NCBI GenBank assembly: GCA_002422545.1
Contig: DIWF01000017.1
Location: 62,001-126,000, forward strand
Origin: Firmicutes bacterium UBA6113
Lineage (GTDB): Bacteria > Bacillota > Clostridia > Tissierellales > Sedimentibacteraceae
Reading direction: 5' to 3'
Length of the DNA: 64,000 nt
The first letter of the stretch is position 1, and each line of letters starts with the position of its first letter. The notes below the pieces were generated by a model. The model was not told where the DNA came from. It saw only the letters and a list, made by a program, of their open reading frames with translations, and did no database searches. The position numbers and the translations under genes are program-made. Of the stretch, positions 7,854 through 17,100 are shown in pieces.

Positions 7854-8998
7854 GCATTGTAGTATTTTTCTATAAACAAGTCGCTTAAATTCCAGAATTT
7901 TTTAAATTCATCATATTCCGTCTGGGCTTTTCCAGTGTCTTTGTTTGATTTTACTGCTCTTATCAAAATATTTTTCGGAGTATGTTCCATAGCTATGAAT
8001 TCCATGAGCTGTACTTTGTAGCCTTTTGTTTCCAAAAACAAGCTCCTCAATGAATCCGTAACCAATGAAGATACCCTTTCCTTAATCAAGCCATGTTTAA
8101 GCATTGGCTCTAAATTTATGTTTTCAATTTTATCATAAAATTCGTGCTGACAGCATGGAACAGATAAAATTATGTCCGTGTTCCACATGATTGCCTTTAC
8201 CAAGGCCGCGTCCGTTGCATTGTCACATGCATGGAGGGTGACAATCATATCCACTTTTTCCTTGTATTCAAAGCTTTTTATGTCACCGTGCAAAAACTCC
8301 AGATGTTCATACTTTAAACTTTTTGTTGTTTGGTTGCAAAACTCTATTACATCCTTTTTCAAATCAAGGCCGATTATTTTCACTTTAATGTTTTTAATAA
8401 AATAAAAGTAATAATACAGTGCAAATGTAAGATATGCCTTCCCGCATCCGAAGTCGATTATCATGAAATCATCATGGAGTTTTTTGTCCTTTAAGGAATC
8501 ATCCACAATTTCCAGGAATTTGTTTATTTGTTTGAACTTATCGTACTTCTTGGCATATACATCGCCTTCTTCATTCATCACGCCCAAATGCCACAAGAAA
8601 TCACAGGGTTCATGTTCCCTGATGATATACTGTTTCTGCTTGTTGTGTTCATCAATTTTTAGTTTTTTACTCGCTTCTTTTTCCGTAACCTTAACCATTC
8701 CTTTTTTGCTGACCATGAGCTGAAAATCCGAATCTTCCGTGAATATATTGATGTTCCTGTAATCATGTACTATCATGTTCACTATTTTTTCAGCGGCCTC
8801 GTCATATGTATAGTTTTCATGGAAAGCCTGTTTGTCAGTAAATTTTTCAAACTGTATGAAACTTTCTCCTTTTAAGGAAACCGTCCTGGCTGTTATTTTT
8901 TTGTAAGGGTTTTCGGACTTGTTTCTTGGAGTTGTAAACACCCCATAAATAAACTTGTTTTGTTGCAAGCTGTTTGTAAATATTTCCTGTATGTTCAA
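7841..8998 (-). CDS. class I SAM-dependent methyltransferase (Methyltransf_32-like)
   Basis: A 385-residue protein. The SAM-binding loop reads MIIDFGCGKAYLTFAL. Downstream are THHACD-type motifs as LHACDNATDAALVKAI and LSVPCCQHEFYDKI, the signature of the Methyltransf_32 family, whose substrates are largely unknown (RNA is often proposed). The N-terminal 170 residues are not recognised. I chose the TTG at 8998: GGAGGG lies 8 nt before it, while an ATG 15 bp upstream (9013) is part of that Shine-Dalgarno sequence (ATGGAGGG) and has no site of its own. Its 3' end is formed by a palindromic repeat. Confidence 0.8.
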   Translation of the reverse strand: MNIQEIFTNSLQQNKFIYGVFTTPRNKSENPYKKITARTVSLKGESFIQFEKFTDKQAFHENYTYDEAAEKIVNMIVHDYRNINIFTEDSDFQLMVSKKGMVKVTEKEASKKLKIDEHNKQKQYIIREHEPCDFLWHLGVMNEEGDVYAKKYDKFKQINKFLEIVDDSLKDKKLHDDFMIIDFGCGKAYLTFALYYYFYFIKNIKVKIIGLDLKKDVIEFCNQTTKSLKYEHLEFLHGDIKSFEYKEKVDMIVTLHACDNATDAALVKAIMWNTDIILSVPCCQHEFYDKIENINLEPMLKHGLIKERVSSLVTDSLRSLFLETKGYKVQLMEFIAMEHTPKNILIRAVKSNKDTGKAQTEYDEFKKFWNLSDLFIEKYYNAIKN

Positions 8999-9013
8999 TA
9001 TAACACCCTCCAT

Positions 9014-9144
9014 AATTAATGAAGAATGAAGAGTGAAGAATTAATAATTAATAGATGGATTTGTGCACAAGCACAAATCCTTCCATCATTCTTAATTCTT
9101 AATTCTTAATTCTTAATTGTTAATTGTTAATTGTTAATTGTTTT
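9014..9144. repeat. GTGC hairpin element with AATTCTT heptamer array
   Basis: The left part has GAAGAATTAATAATTAA, then the stem GGATTTGTGC/GCACAAATCC (about 9057-9080). From 9089 a 7-bp repeat runs eight times, first as TTCTTAA and then as TTGTTAA. It fills the gap between glnS and the methyltransferase gene. Confidence 0.8.
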
Positions 9145-9146
9145 AA

Positions 9147-10823
9147 TTATTTGTAGCTGCTTTTTAAAGACACAATGCGATTGAATACAAGATGGTCGTC
9201 TTTTGAGTCCTGGTCTATTATGAAATAACCGTGTCTTAAGAACTGGAATCTTTCTCCGACTTTCTTTTCTTTCATGGAAGGTTCAACCTTGCAGTCCTTC
9301 AGCACTACTTTTGAATTTGGATTAAGTTTTTCAAGGAAATTGGTTTTATCATAATCCTGGTCTTCCATCATGTAGTCATACAGTCTCACTTCAGCATCCT
9401 GGCAGTGTCTTGCAGAAACCCAGTGCAGCGTTCCTTTTACTTTTCTTCCTGTAAATCCTGAGCCGCTTCTTGTTTCAGGGTCATATGTGCAGTGAACTTC
9501 TGTAACATTTCCATTTTCATCCTTTACAAAATCTTCGCAGCGAACAAAGTAAGCATTTCTCAGCCTTACTTCATTTCCCGGGAAAAGTCTGAAATATTTC
9601 TTTGGAGGAACTTCCATGAAATCTTCTCTTTCTATGTAAATTTCTCTGCAGAAAGGTACCATTCTTGTTCCCATTTCAGGATTGTCCGGATTGTTTTCAG
9701 TTTTCATGTATTCAACCTGATCTTCAGGATAATTTGTTATTATTAGTTTTATTGGATCCAATACTGCCATGGTTCTTTCAGCCTTAAGGCTCAAATCATC
9801 TCTAACTGCATGCTCAAGCATAGCAATGTCCACAACGCTTTGTGCTTTGGATACTCCTATTGCTTCACAGAAATTGTTGATTGCTTCAGGAGTGTATCCT
9901 CTTCTTCTGAGAGCTGCAACAGTTGGCATACGAGGATCATCCCATCCGTCAACATATCCATCTTCAACCATTTTCTTAAGGTATCTTTTGCCCATCATTG
10001 TCTTTGTTAGGAACAGTTTTGCAAACTCTATCTGTTTTGTGGGAGCAGTTTTGAAATCTTCCAGATTGCTCAACAGCCAGTCATAGAATGGTCTGTGGTC
10101 TTCAAATTCCAGCGTACATATTGAATGAGTTATTCCTTCTATTGCATCTTCTATTGGATGTGCGTAGTCATACATTGGATAAATGCACCATTTGTCGCCT
10201 GTGTTGTGATGAGATTCATGAAGTATTCTGTATATTACAGGATCGCGCATATTGATGTTGGGGCTTGCCATGTCAATTTTGGCCCTTAACACCTTTGCTC
10301 CGTTTTCAAATTCACCGTTTTTCATTTTTTCGAAAAGTTCAAGATTTTCTTCAACGGATCTGTTTCTCCATGGGCTTTCCTTTCCCGGTTCAGTAAGAGT
10401 TCCTCTGTATTCCCTTATTTCATCTGCAGAAAGTTCATCAACGAATGCCAGAGATTTTTTAATCAGTTCCACAGCGTACTCGTACATTTTTTCAAAGTAA
10501 TTTGAAGCAAAGAATATTCTTTCTTCCCAGTCAGGACAAAGCCATTTGACATCTTTTATTATAGATTCAACAAAAGAATCATCTTCCTTTGTAGGATTCG
10601 TATCATCAAACCTCAAATTGAATATACCGTTGTTTTTCTTTGCCAGGCCATAGTTCAGGCATATGGATTTAGCGTGGCCCACATGAAGGTAGCCGTTTGG
10701 TTCCGGAGGAAATCTCGTCTGCACCCTGTCGCCATACGTTCCTTTAGCCAGGTCTTCATTGATTATTTTTTGAATAAAGTTAACCGATTCCCTGTTTTCT
10801 GAATTATTTTCGATTTCACTCAT
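9147..10823 (-). CDS. glnS: glutaminyl-tRNA synthetase
   Basis: A 558-residue class Ic synthetase that charges tRNA-Gln directly. The first signature is FPPEPNGYLHVGH (residues 39-50, HIGH motif). The catalytic core includes LRFDDTNPTKED, and DGWDDPRMPTVAALRRRGY. The C-terminal anticodon-binding barrels contain FLRHGYFIIDQDS. The KMSKS-equivalent reads MMGKRYL (276-282), with Gly where GlnRS usually has Ser. AAGGAGG lies 6 nt before the ATG, and a sigma-A promoter is visible at 10843-10871. Many Clostridia instead form Gln-tRNA through GatCAB, so GlnRS does not exclude that route elsewhere in the genome. Confidence 0.96.
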   Translation of the reverse strand: MSEIENNSENRESVNFIQKIINEDLAKGTYGDRVQTRFPPEPNGYLHVGHAKSICLNYGLAKKNNGIFNLRFDDTNPTKEDDSFVESIIKDVKWLCPDWEERIFFASNYFEKMYEYAVELIKKSLAFVDELSADEIREYRGTLTEPGKESPWRNRSVEENLELFEKMKNGEFENGAKVLRAKIDMASPNINMRDPVIYRILHESHHNTGDKWCIYPMYDYAHPIEDAIEGITHSICTLEFEDHRPFYDWLLSNLEDFKTAPTKQIEFAKLFLTKTMMGKRYLKKMVEDGYVDGWDDPRMPTVAALRRRGYTPEAINNFCEAIGVSKAQSVVDIAMLEHAVRDDLSLKAERTMAVLDPIKLIITNYPEDQVEYMKTENNPDNPEMGTRMVPFCREIYIEREDFMEVPPKKYFRLFPGNEVRLRNAYFVRCEDFVKDENGNVTEVHCTYDPETRSGSGFTGRKVKGTLHWVSARHCQDAEVRLYDYMMEDQDYDKTNFLEKLNPNSKVVLKDCKVEPSMKEKKVGERFQFLRHGYFIIDQDSKDDHLVFNRIVSLKSSYK

Positions 10824-10842
10824 TTAATTCCTCCTTGAATAA

Positions 10843-10871
10843 TTTATATTATCAATATTTTTATTTGCCAA
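10843..10871 (-). promoter_or_regulatory. sigma-A promoter of glnS
   Basis: Minus strand TTGGCA, 17 nt, TATAAA, about 20 bp before the glnS start codon. Confidence 0.65.
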
Positions 10872-10886
10872 TTAACAGTAATTATA

Positions 10887-11032
10887 AATATTAATATACA
10901 TCAGTTTGATGACAAAGATAATTCAACTATGTAGGGGAAGGCTACTGCCCTCCCACGCGGGCGGGTACAAGACCCGCCCCTACACTTTGTAGAAAAATAG
11001 GTTTTGCCAATAGTCTGATGAATATTAATATT
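10887..11032. repeat. GTAGGGG repeat inside a larger inverted repeat
   Basis: The core (10931-10983) begins GTAGGGG and ends CCCCTAC and contains the palindrome GCGGGTACAAGACCCGC. It is framed by inverted arms at 10887-10904 and 11015-11032 that match at 17 of 18 positions (AATATTAATATNCATCAG). This accounts for most of the glnS-hbd gap; I see no gene there. Confidence 0.75.
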
Positions 11033-11151
11033 CATCTTTATTTCGTACAGAATTGCCATAATAACTTCACTTTATTATACTTAATGAAGCTCTTTATTTC
11101 AAGTTAATTATTCCAATATATTTATTATATCCCATAATTGAATAAATAACA

Positions 11152-11179
11152 AAGGAACGGCAATTTATCACCGTTCCTT
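11152..11179 (-). terminator. terminator downstream of hbd
   Basis: Perfect 9-bp stem AAGGAACGG/CCGTTCCTT with a 10-nt loop, about 30 bp past the hbd stop; the minus strand continues TGTTATTTATT. Confidence 0.75.
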
Positions 11180-11211
11180 ACTATTAATTCTTAATTTTAA
11201 ATTCTTAAATC

Positions 11212-12063
11212 TTAATTGTAATCATAGAAACCCTTGCCTGTTTTTCTTCCAAGCAGATTAGCTCTTACCATTTTGCGCAGAAGTGTGTGAGGTCTGTACT
11301 TAGGATCTCCGAATTCATTGTACAACACTTCCATTATTGCAAGGCATACATCAAGACCGATTAAATCTCCAAGTTCTAAAGGTCCCATAGGATGGTTTGC
11401 ACCCAGTTTCATGGCTGTGTCTATTTCTTCTTTTGTTGCAACTCCGTCTGCCAGTATGCCTATTCCTTCGTTGATCATTGGAACAAGAATTCTGTTTACA
11501 ACAAATCCAGGAGCTTCTTCAACGCTTACAGGAGTCTTGCCTATAGCCTGTGATAAAGCGTAGATAGCTTCGTGAACTTCTTCATCAGTAAGTTTTCCTT
11601 TGATAATTTCAACAAGTTTCATCAATGGAACAGGATTAAAGAAATGCATTCCTATAATCTTTCCAGGTCTTTTGGATTTTGATGCAATTTCAGTGATTGA
11701 CAATGAAGATGTGTTTGTTGAAAGTATTGCGTCTTCTTTTGCAACTGCTTCTATATCAGCAAATATTGCATGTTTTGTTTCCATGTCTTCAGCAATTGCT
11801 TCGATAAACAAGTCAGCATCGTTGCATTCTTCATATGTAACAGCTTTTGTAATGTTGCCGAGAATTTCATCCATCTTTGATTGTTCCATTTTTCCCTTTG
11901 AAACAAGTTTAGACAGACCTTTTCCTATTGTTTCTTCCAATGTATCAAAAGTTCTTCCGGCTCTTCCTTTTACTACAACAGGATATCCTGCTTGTGCAAA
12001 TGTCTGCACAATTCCTTTTGCCATTGTTCCAGTTCCGACAACACAAATTTTCTTAATTTCCAT
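11212..12063 (-). CDS. hbd: 3-hydroxybutyryl-CoA dehydrogenase
   Basis: A 283-residue enzyme that interconverts acetoacetyl-CoA and 3-hydroxybutyryl-CoA with NAD(P)H in butyrate-type fermentation. The Rossmann loop is GTGTMAKG (10-17). STNTSSLSITEIA and GMHFFNPVPLMKLVEII carry the catalytic His and Glu. The C-terminal domain includes GFVVNRILVPMINE and LGANHPMGPLELGDLIGLD. Length is normal. AGGAGG and a sigma-A promoter (12109-12137) precede it. It stands alone: no thiolase, crotonase or butyryl-CoA dehydrogenase gene adjoins it here. Confidence 0.95.
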   Translation of the reverse strand: MEIKKICVVGTGTMAKGIVQTFAQAGYPVVVKGRAGRTFDTLEETIGKGLSKLVSKGKMEQSKMDEILGNITKAVTYEECNDADLFIEAIAEDMETKHAIFADIEAVAKEDAILSTNTSSLSITEIASKSKRPGKIIGMHFFNPVPLMKLVEIIKGKLTDEEVHEAIYALSQAIGKTPVSVEEAPGFVVNRILVPMINEGIGILADGVATKEEIDTAMKLGANHPMGPLELGDLIGLDVCLAIMEVLYNEFGDPKYRPHTLLRKMVRANLLGRKTGKGFYDYN

Positions 12064-12108
12064 CTTTTCCTCCTATTTTTGGACCATGTCCTTTTTTTGC
12101 CTAAAATC

Positions 12109-12137
12109 ATTATAACACTCTGCTTTTTTATAATCAA
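12109..12137 (-). promoter_or_regulatory. sigma-A promoter of hbd
   Basis: Minus strand TTGATT, 17 nt, TATAAT, 46 bp before the hbd start codon. Confidence 0.75.
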
Positions 12138-12257
12138 GATACTATTTTGATAATATTTTAACATTTTATTTTTGATTATAAATCGTGCAAGCGTCAATAA
12201 TATTATTGGTATATATACAAAATAAAGAAATTTTACAAAGTACTATGGAGAGTGCAC

Positions 12258-13085
12258 ATGATAAAAAAAACTGTAATGTCAGTTATGAAACTGTTGAACA
12301 AAACAATAGAGGACAATATATTTGCCCTCAGCGCCCAGTTTTCTTATTTCATAATTCTCGGAATTTTTCCGTTTTTAATATTTGCAATATCACTTCTTTG
12401 CAGCTACAGCGAATATATATATTACTTGCTTGACACACTTAATTCTTTTATGCCTGAGGATGTTTATAAAATAGTGTACAACATAGTAAGTTATGCCATA
12501 AACAGCTGCAGCAAATCATATTTGTCACTTAGCATGCTGGTTTTATTATGGTCTGCAACATCTGGAAGCGCCACGATCATCAGCGGAATAAACAGAGCAT
12601 ATGGCTTTACTGCCAAAAGACATTTCCTATTCCTAAGGCTTGAAGGAATTGTTTTTGCTGTGGCAATAATGATATCCATGCAGGTAATTTTTGCTCTGGT
12701 TGTAGCAGGAAGGCCTATACTCATATACCTTGAGGAGTTAACAATTTACAAGGATCTGAACTATTTGCTCATACATATTTTGCGCTATGCGGTTCCATTT
12801 GTGCTGCTGTTTTTATTATTTTCCGCAGCTTACAAATTTCTGCCATATGAAAAGGTTAATTTTTCATTTGTGTTTCCGGGTGCATTGTTTGCAGCAATTG
12901 CTATGATTACAGGCTCATACTTTTATTCTCAATATGTGAGCACAAGATTCATGTATTACAACTCTATTTACGGAAATCTTTCAGGAGTGTTTGTTTTCAT
13001 AATATGGATTTATATATTGTCCATAATTTTCCTCATGGGAGCAGAAGTCAATTACCTTGTTTCAAGAAACAAAAAATGTGAATAA
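12258..13085 (+). CDS. YihY/BrkB-family integral membrane protein
   Basis: A 275-residue membrane protein of the YihY (BrkB, formerly RNase BN) family. Landmarks are the N-terminal DNIFALSAQFSYFIILGIFPF, LWSATSGSATIISGINRAYG, and YGNLSGVFVFIIWIYIL near the end. About six hydrophobic segments are spread through its length. Its biochemical role is unknown. The ATG at 12258 is chosen because GGAG lies 7 nt before it; a GTG at 12252 is too close to that site. It is convergent with the RsmC-like gene, whose stop codon starts at the very next base (13086). Confidence 0.9.
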   Translation: MIKKTVMSVMKLLNKTIEDNIFALSAQFSYFIILGIFPFLIFAISLLCSYSEYIYYLLDTLNSFMPEDVYKIVYNIVSYAINSCSKSYLSLSMLVLLWSATSGSATIISGINRAYGFTAKRHFLFLRLEGIVFAVAIMISMQVIFALVVAGRPILIYLEELTIYKDLNYLLIHILRYAVPFVLLFLLFSAAYKFLPYEKVNFSFVFPGALFAAIAMITGSYFYSQYVSTRFMYYNSIYGNLSGVFVFIIWIYILSIIFLMGAEVNYLVSRNKKCE

Positions 13086-13688
13086 CTATTTTTCAGCTCT
13101 GAATATAAAGTATCCTGATTTTTTTTCCGCTGTTTCACAGTTTCCGAAGAGGCTTTCAAGCTTTTCCTTTGTGCTTGGAGCTCCTTGTTTTTTTTGAATT
13201 ACAACATACAGGTGTCCGCCTTTGTTCAGATGTTCATAGGCTCCTTCGTAAAAGGAAAATACAACATCCTTTCCTGCACGAATTGGCGGATTGGTTACAA
13301 TCATATCAAAATTTTCATTTATATTTTCAAAAGCTGAGGAGCTTAATGTTTTGACCCTTGTTTTTACCTTGTTCTCTTCAGCATTCATTTTTGCAAGTTC
13401 AAGTGCTCTCTCGTTTACATCAGACATTGTAATATTGGCGTTTTCTATGAGTTTTGCAAGCATCACTCCGATTGGTCCGTATCCGCACCCCAAGTCAAGA
13501 ATATTCCCTTTGAAATTTACATTTTCCTTTACAACGGTTTCAATAAGCACCATTGAACCGAAGTCCACTCCCTTTTTTGAAAAAACGCTGTTGCTGGTAT
13601 AAAAATAAAATCTATCTTTTCCTAAATTCCAGTCAAATTTATAAATTTCTTTTTGAGTTGTGGGGTTTTTGGTAAAATATTGTTCCAT
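13086..13688 (-). CDS. RsmC/YbxB-like class I methyltransferase
   Basis: A 200-residue methyltransferase. The SAM-binding loop is LDLGCGYGPIGVMLA. The catalytic FDMIVTNPPIRAGK motif is that of the RsmC/RlmG (MTS) family, which makes m2G in rRNA. Bacillus YbxB has the same single-domain length. A probable ribosomal RNA target is inferred from the family. GGAGGAATT lies before the ATG. It meets yihY tail to tail with no spacer. Confidence 0.88.
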   Translation of the reverse strand: MEQYFTKNPTTQKEIYKFDWNLGKDRFYFYTSNSVFSKKGVDFGSMVLIETVVKENVNFKGNILDLGCGYGPIGVMLAKLIENANITMSDVNERALELAKMNAEENKVKTRVKTLSSSAFENINENFDMIVTNPPIRAGKDVVFSFYEGAYEHLNKGGHLYVVIQKKQGAPSTKEKLESLFGNCETAEKKSGYFIFRAEK

Positions 13689-13780
13689 AATTCCTCCAAA
13701 TAATTGATAACTTATTATATATTATTTTTACCAATATTCAAATAATAATTAATATCTTAATTTTTATAATATTATACGAC

Positions 13781-14006
13781 CGGGAGGACACGAGGTCCTC
13801 CCCTACGTGTAGGAATTTCAAATTCATAGCAATTTCTAAATCACCATTTCGTAGGGGCGGATCTTGTGTCCGCCCGTGTTATCATTTTAATAATTTTGTT
13901 ATTTTCGGGAGGACAGTAGTCCTCCCCTACGTGTAGGAATTTCAAATGCATGGTAATTTCTGAATCATCGTTTCGTAGGGGCGGATCTTGTGTCCGCCCG
14001 TGTTAT
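13781..14006. repeat. two tandem ~100-bp GTAGGGG/GGGAGGAC repeat units
   Basis: Unit 1 (13781-13882) and unit 2 (13906-14006) share the order GGGAGGAC-palindrome, CTACGTGTAGGAATTTCAAA, a spacer, then GTAGGGGCGGA-palindrome CCGCCCGTGTTAT. They differ at a few positions (for example CACGAGG versus CAGTAGT). They fill most of the 480-bp gap between the RsmC-like gene and the Stn operon; no gene is seen there. Confidence 0.85.
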
Positions 14007-14030
14007 TATATCAACCCTACATTGCTGCAT

Positions 14031-14064
14031 AAAAAAATGTGAAGACTGTGTCTTCACATTTTTA
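14031..14064 (-). terminator. terminator of the Stn-type operon
   Basis: Perfect 11-bp stem AAATGTGAAGA/TCTTCACATTT, 5-nt loop, A/T runs on both sides. It lies about 110 bp past the stop of the large subunit; the intervening stretch (14065-14169) has only weak inverted repeats. Confidence 0.8.
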
Positions 14065-14169
14065 AATCCAACCGGGAGTCATTGGGATGAGTCCCTGATT
14101 ATCTAAAAGCTGCATTGAGCGACGAATAAATTGTTCGCCCAGGGGTCTTTTAAAGATTTTGCTTTTTTC

Positions 14170-17100
14170 TTAGACTGCCTTTACGCAGTTTGATTTTAAA
14201 TCAGTCAAAAATTGATTTTCAACTGTATCAAAAATTTCATATTGTTTTTCTTTGCTTGCAAATGTTGGTACATACAATTCTTTTGCATTTTCTTCTGCAG
14301 TGAATTTGTATTCTTTTGCATTGAGCATTTCTGCTATTTTTCCGAACATTTCATTGTTTGACATACCTGTAAGCGGTTTTAATGCTTCTATTACATTTCT
14401 TACAGTTCCGTCTGCGCTTGTTATTGTTCCGTTGCTTTCTGCAAGACTGCAAAGAGGAAGAACATAATCAGCACATGCTGTTGTATCATTTTCAAATATA
14501 TCGAATGCTGCAACAAATTTTAAATTGTTTACTGCATCTTTAAGTTCAGGGCAACTTCCAACCACATCTTCGCCTATAGTTACAAGACCTTTTACCTGTC
14601 CCTCAAGGATGGCTTTTTTAAGTTCTTCGCCTGATGTTCTGAAACCTAAATCCCAAGCTCCCTGGCTGTTAGATTTTGCTTTTAATATTATCAGTCCTCT
14701 GTGAGGCTTATCTGCATTGCCTGTCACCAGGACAATATCAGCAAGCACTTTAAGAGCTTCATTTTGAACTGTGTTTGAATCTGCAATTATAATCGGTTTT
14801 TTAGCTTTCTTGAAAAGTTCTACAACTTTTTCTGCTGGTGGAGTAACTTCAACTTTTTCCAGTGAGCTTAAAAGCTGTTCGCCGTTAGCATAGCCTTTTA
14901 CAGTTTCTGTTTTTACTACACCCTTTTCTATGAGTGATTTCAAAATTTCTGCAAAGAACACTTCATAGCTGCTTAGTTCTGCCTTATCTGCCCACAGATC
15001 AGCTTTTGTTGCTTTAGTTGAGACAGAAACAACCTTAATTTGATTTGCAAGTCTTCTCAGTTTCATTCCTGTTGCAGGATGATGTTCGTAAAGTTGTCCT
15101 GCAGCTATTATCAAATCTGCTGAATCAAGTTCCGCAAATGATATAGTTGATTTATTCTTACCAAGAACCGCTTCAATTCCCGTCTCAGCATCTACAGTAA
15201 ATGATCCTGTAAGATTTGTATTTAATTCAGCTGAGACCGCTTTTACAAGCATGAGTTCTTCATTTGTAATCTTAGGCGATACTGCAAAAGCTATTGCTTC
15301 GCTGCCGTACATATTTTGTATGCTTCTCAGGCGTTTTGCAGTTTCAAACAATGCTGCTTCAAGTGTTATTTTTTCCTGTGCTCCTTTGACTTTAGCAAGA
15401 GGAGAAAGAAGTCTGTCCTTAGAATTAATGTGCTCAATTCCGAACTTTCCTTTTCCGCACATTGGAATTTCATTGTGTCTTGGACTTGATGCTTTATAAA
15501 CCACATTGTTCTTGTGTTCGTAAACAATATCGCATCCAACTGAACAGTAGCTGCATACTGACTGTGTTGCAGCAAGATTAAGCGGAATTTCCTTAATATT
15601 TTCTCTTCTGTCAAGCCATGCACCTGTTGGACATACATCAATACATCTGCCGCATGAAATACAATCAGTAACTTTTAATTTTTGCTCGAAAGCAGGAGAT
15701 ACAAATGTCTGACTTCCTCTTTCAACAAAGCCAAGAGCAGAAGCTCCTACAACTTCCTGACATGTTCTTACGCAAAGTCCGCAAAGAACGCATTTGTCAA
15801 CATTCTGAGAAATGTATGGATGATCAGTTTCCTTGAACTTTCTGTCCTTTAGAGCATGATATTTCTCAGTGTCAATATCATATTTTTTAATATAGTCAAC
15901 AAGTTGGCATTCGAAGTAATCCTTGCAGCCGCATTCCAGACATCTTGAACCTTCTCTTACAGCTTCCTCTTCTGTCATTGTCGGAAGAATAGGCTGGAAG
16001 TTGTGCTTTCTTATTTCAGCTTCAACTGTTCTGTGTGCTGTTCTTGGAACTTTTTCATGGTCCTTGAAGTCTTCCGCTTTAACTTCAGTGTAAACCAATG
16101 GAAGATCCTTGTAAGGAATTATTGCTCCATCAAGGTAGCTGCTTATAACTTTTGCTGCCTGCTGTCCCTGTGCAATTGCATCAATTGCTATTTTAGGACC
16201 TGTTGCAGCATCTCCACCGGCAAATACTCCCCTTAAGTTTGTTTCAAATGTTTCTTCGTTGATGGCAATATTTTTCTTCTTGCCTTGTCCTACGTTTATG
16301 TTGCCGCAGTCAACTTCCTGACCAATGGCAGCAATTATTGTGTCTGCTTCAAATGTTACAAACTCTCCTGTAGGCATTGGTTTCTGTCTGCCTGAAGCAT
16401 CCTTCTCACCAAGAACCATCTTTTCGCTTTTAAGTCCAGTAACTGTTTCATCGCCTTCTACAAGAGCCGGAGCTGACAGGAATGAGAATATTACTCCTTC
16501 TTCCTTTGCTTCTTCGATTTCTATTTTTTCTGCAGGCATTTCATCTTCTGTTCTTCTGTAAACAACTCTTACTTCTTCTGCTCCAAGACGAATGCTTGTT
16601 CTTGCAACGTCCATTGCAGTGTTTCCGCCGCCTACAACTATAACCTTCTTGCCTATTTTAACTGTTTCGTTTTCTGCTACTTTTATCAGGAAATCAATTC
16701 CTCCGAGAACTCCGGCCTTGTTTTCTCCTTCGCATCTCATTGGTGAGCTTTTCCATGCTCCTATTCCCAGGAATACTGCATCATATTTGTTCTGAAGATA
16801 ATCAAGAGTCATATCTTCGCCGATTTTTACGCCGTAGTTTATCTTTGCTCCCATTTCTTCTATTACTGACACTTCTGCATCAACAACATTTTTTGGAAGT
16901 CTGTATTCAGGAATACCGTAACGAAGCATTCCGCCCGGCAAGTCCTTTGCTTCAAATATTTCAACTTCATGTCCGTCACGAAGTAGGAAGTATGCAGCTG
17001 ATAGTCCTGCAGGACCTGCACCTACTACTGCAACCTTTTTGCCTGTTGATTCTTTTAAACTAGGGATGTAAACATCACCTGAGTTCAAATCATAATCTGC

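Noticed and set aside
9089..9144. Eight regular 7-bp repeats, considered as a CRISPR-like or regulatory array
   Set aside because: Units are far too short, have no spacers and are simple AT-rich heptamers; treated as a microsatellite attached to a hairpin element.
14065..14169. Possible small RNA between the Stn operon stop and its terminator
   Set aside because: Only weak, mismatched inverted repeats and no promoter; most simply 3' untranslated sequence.
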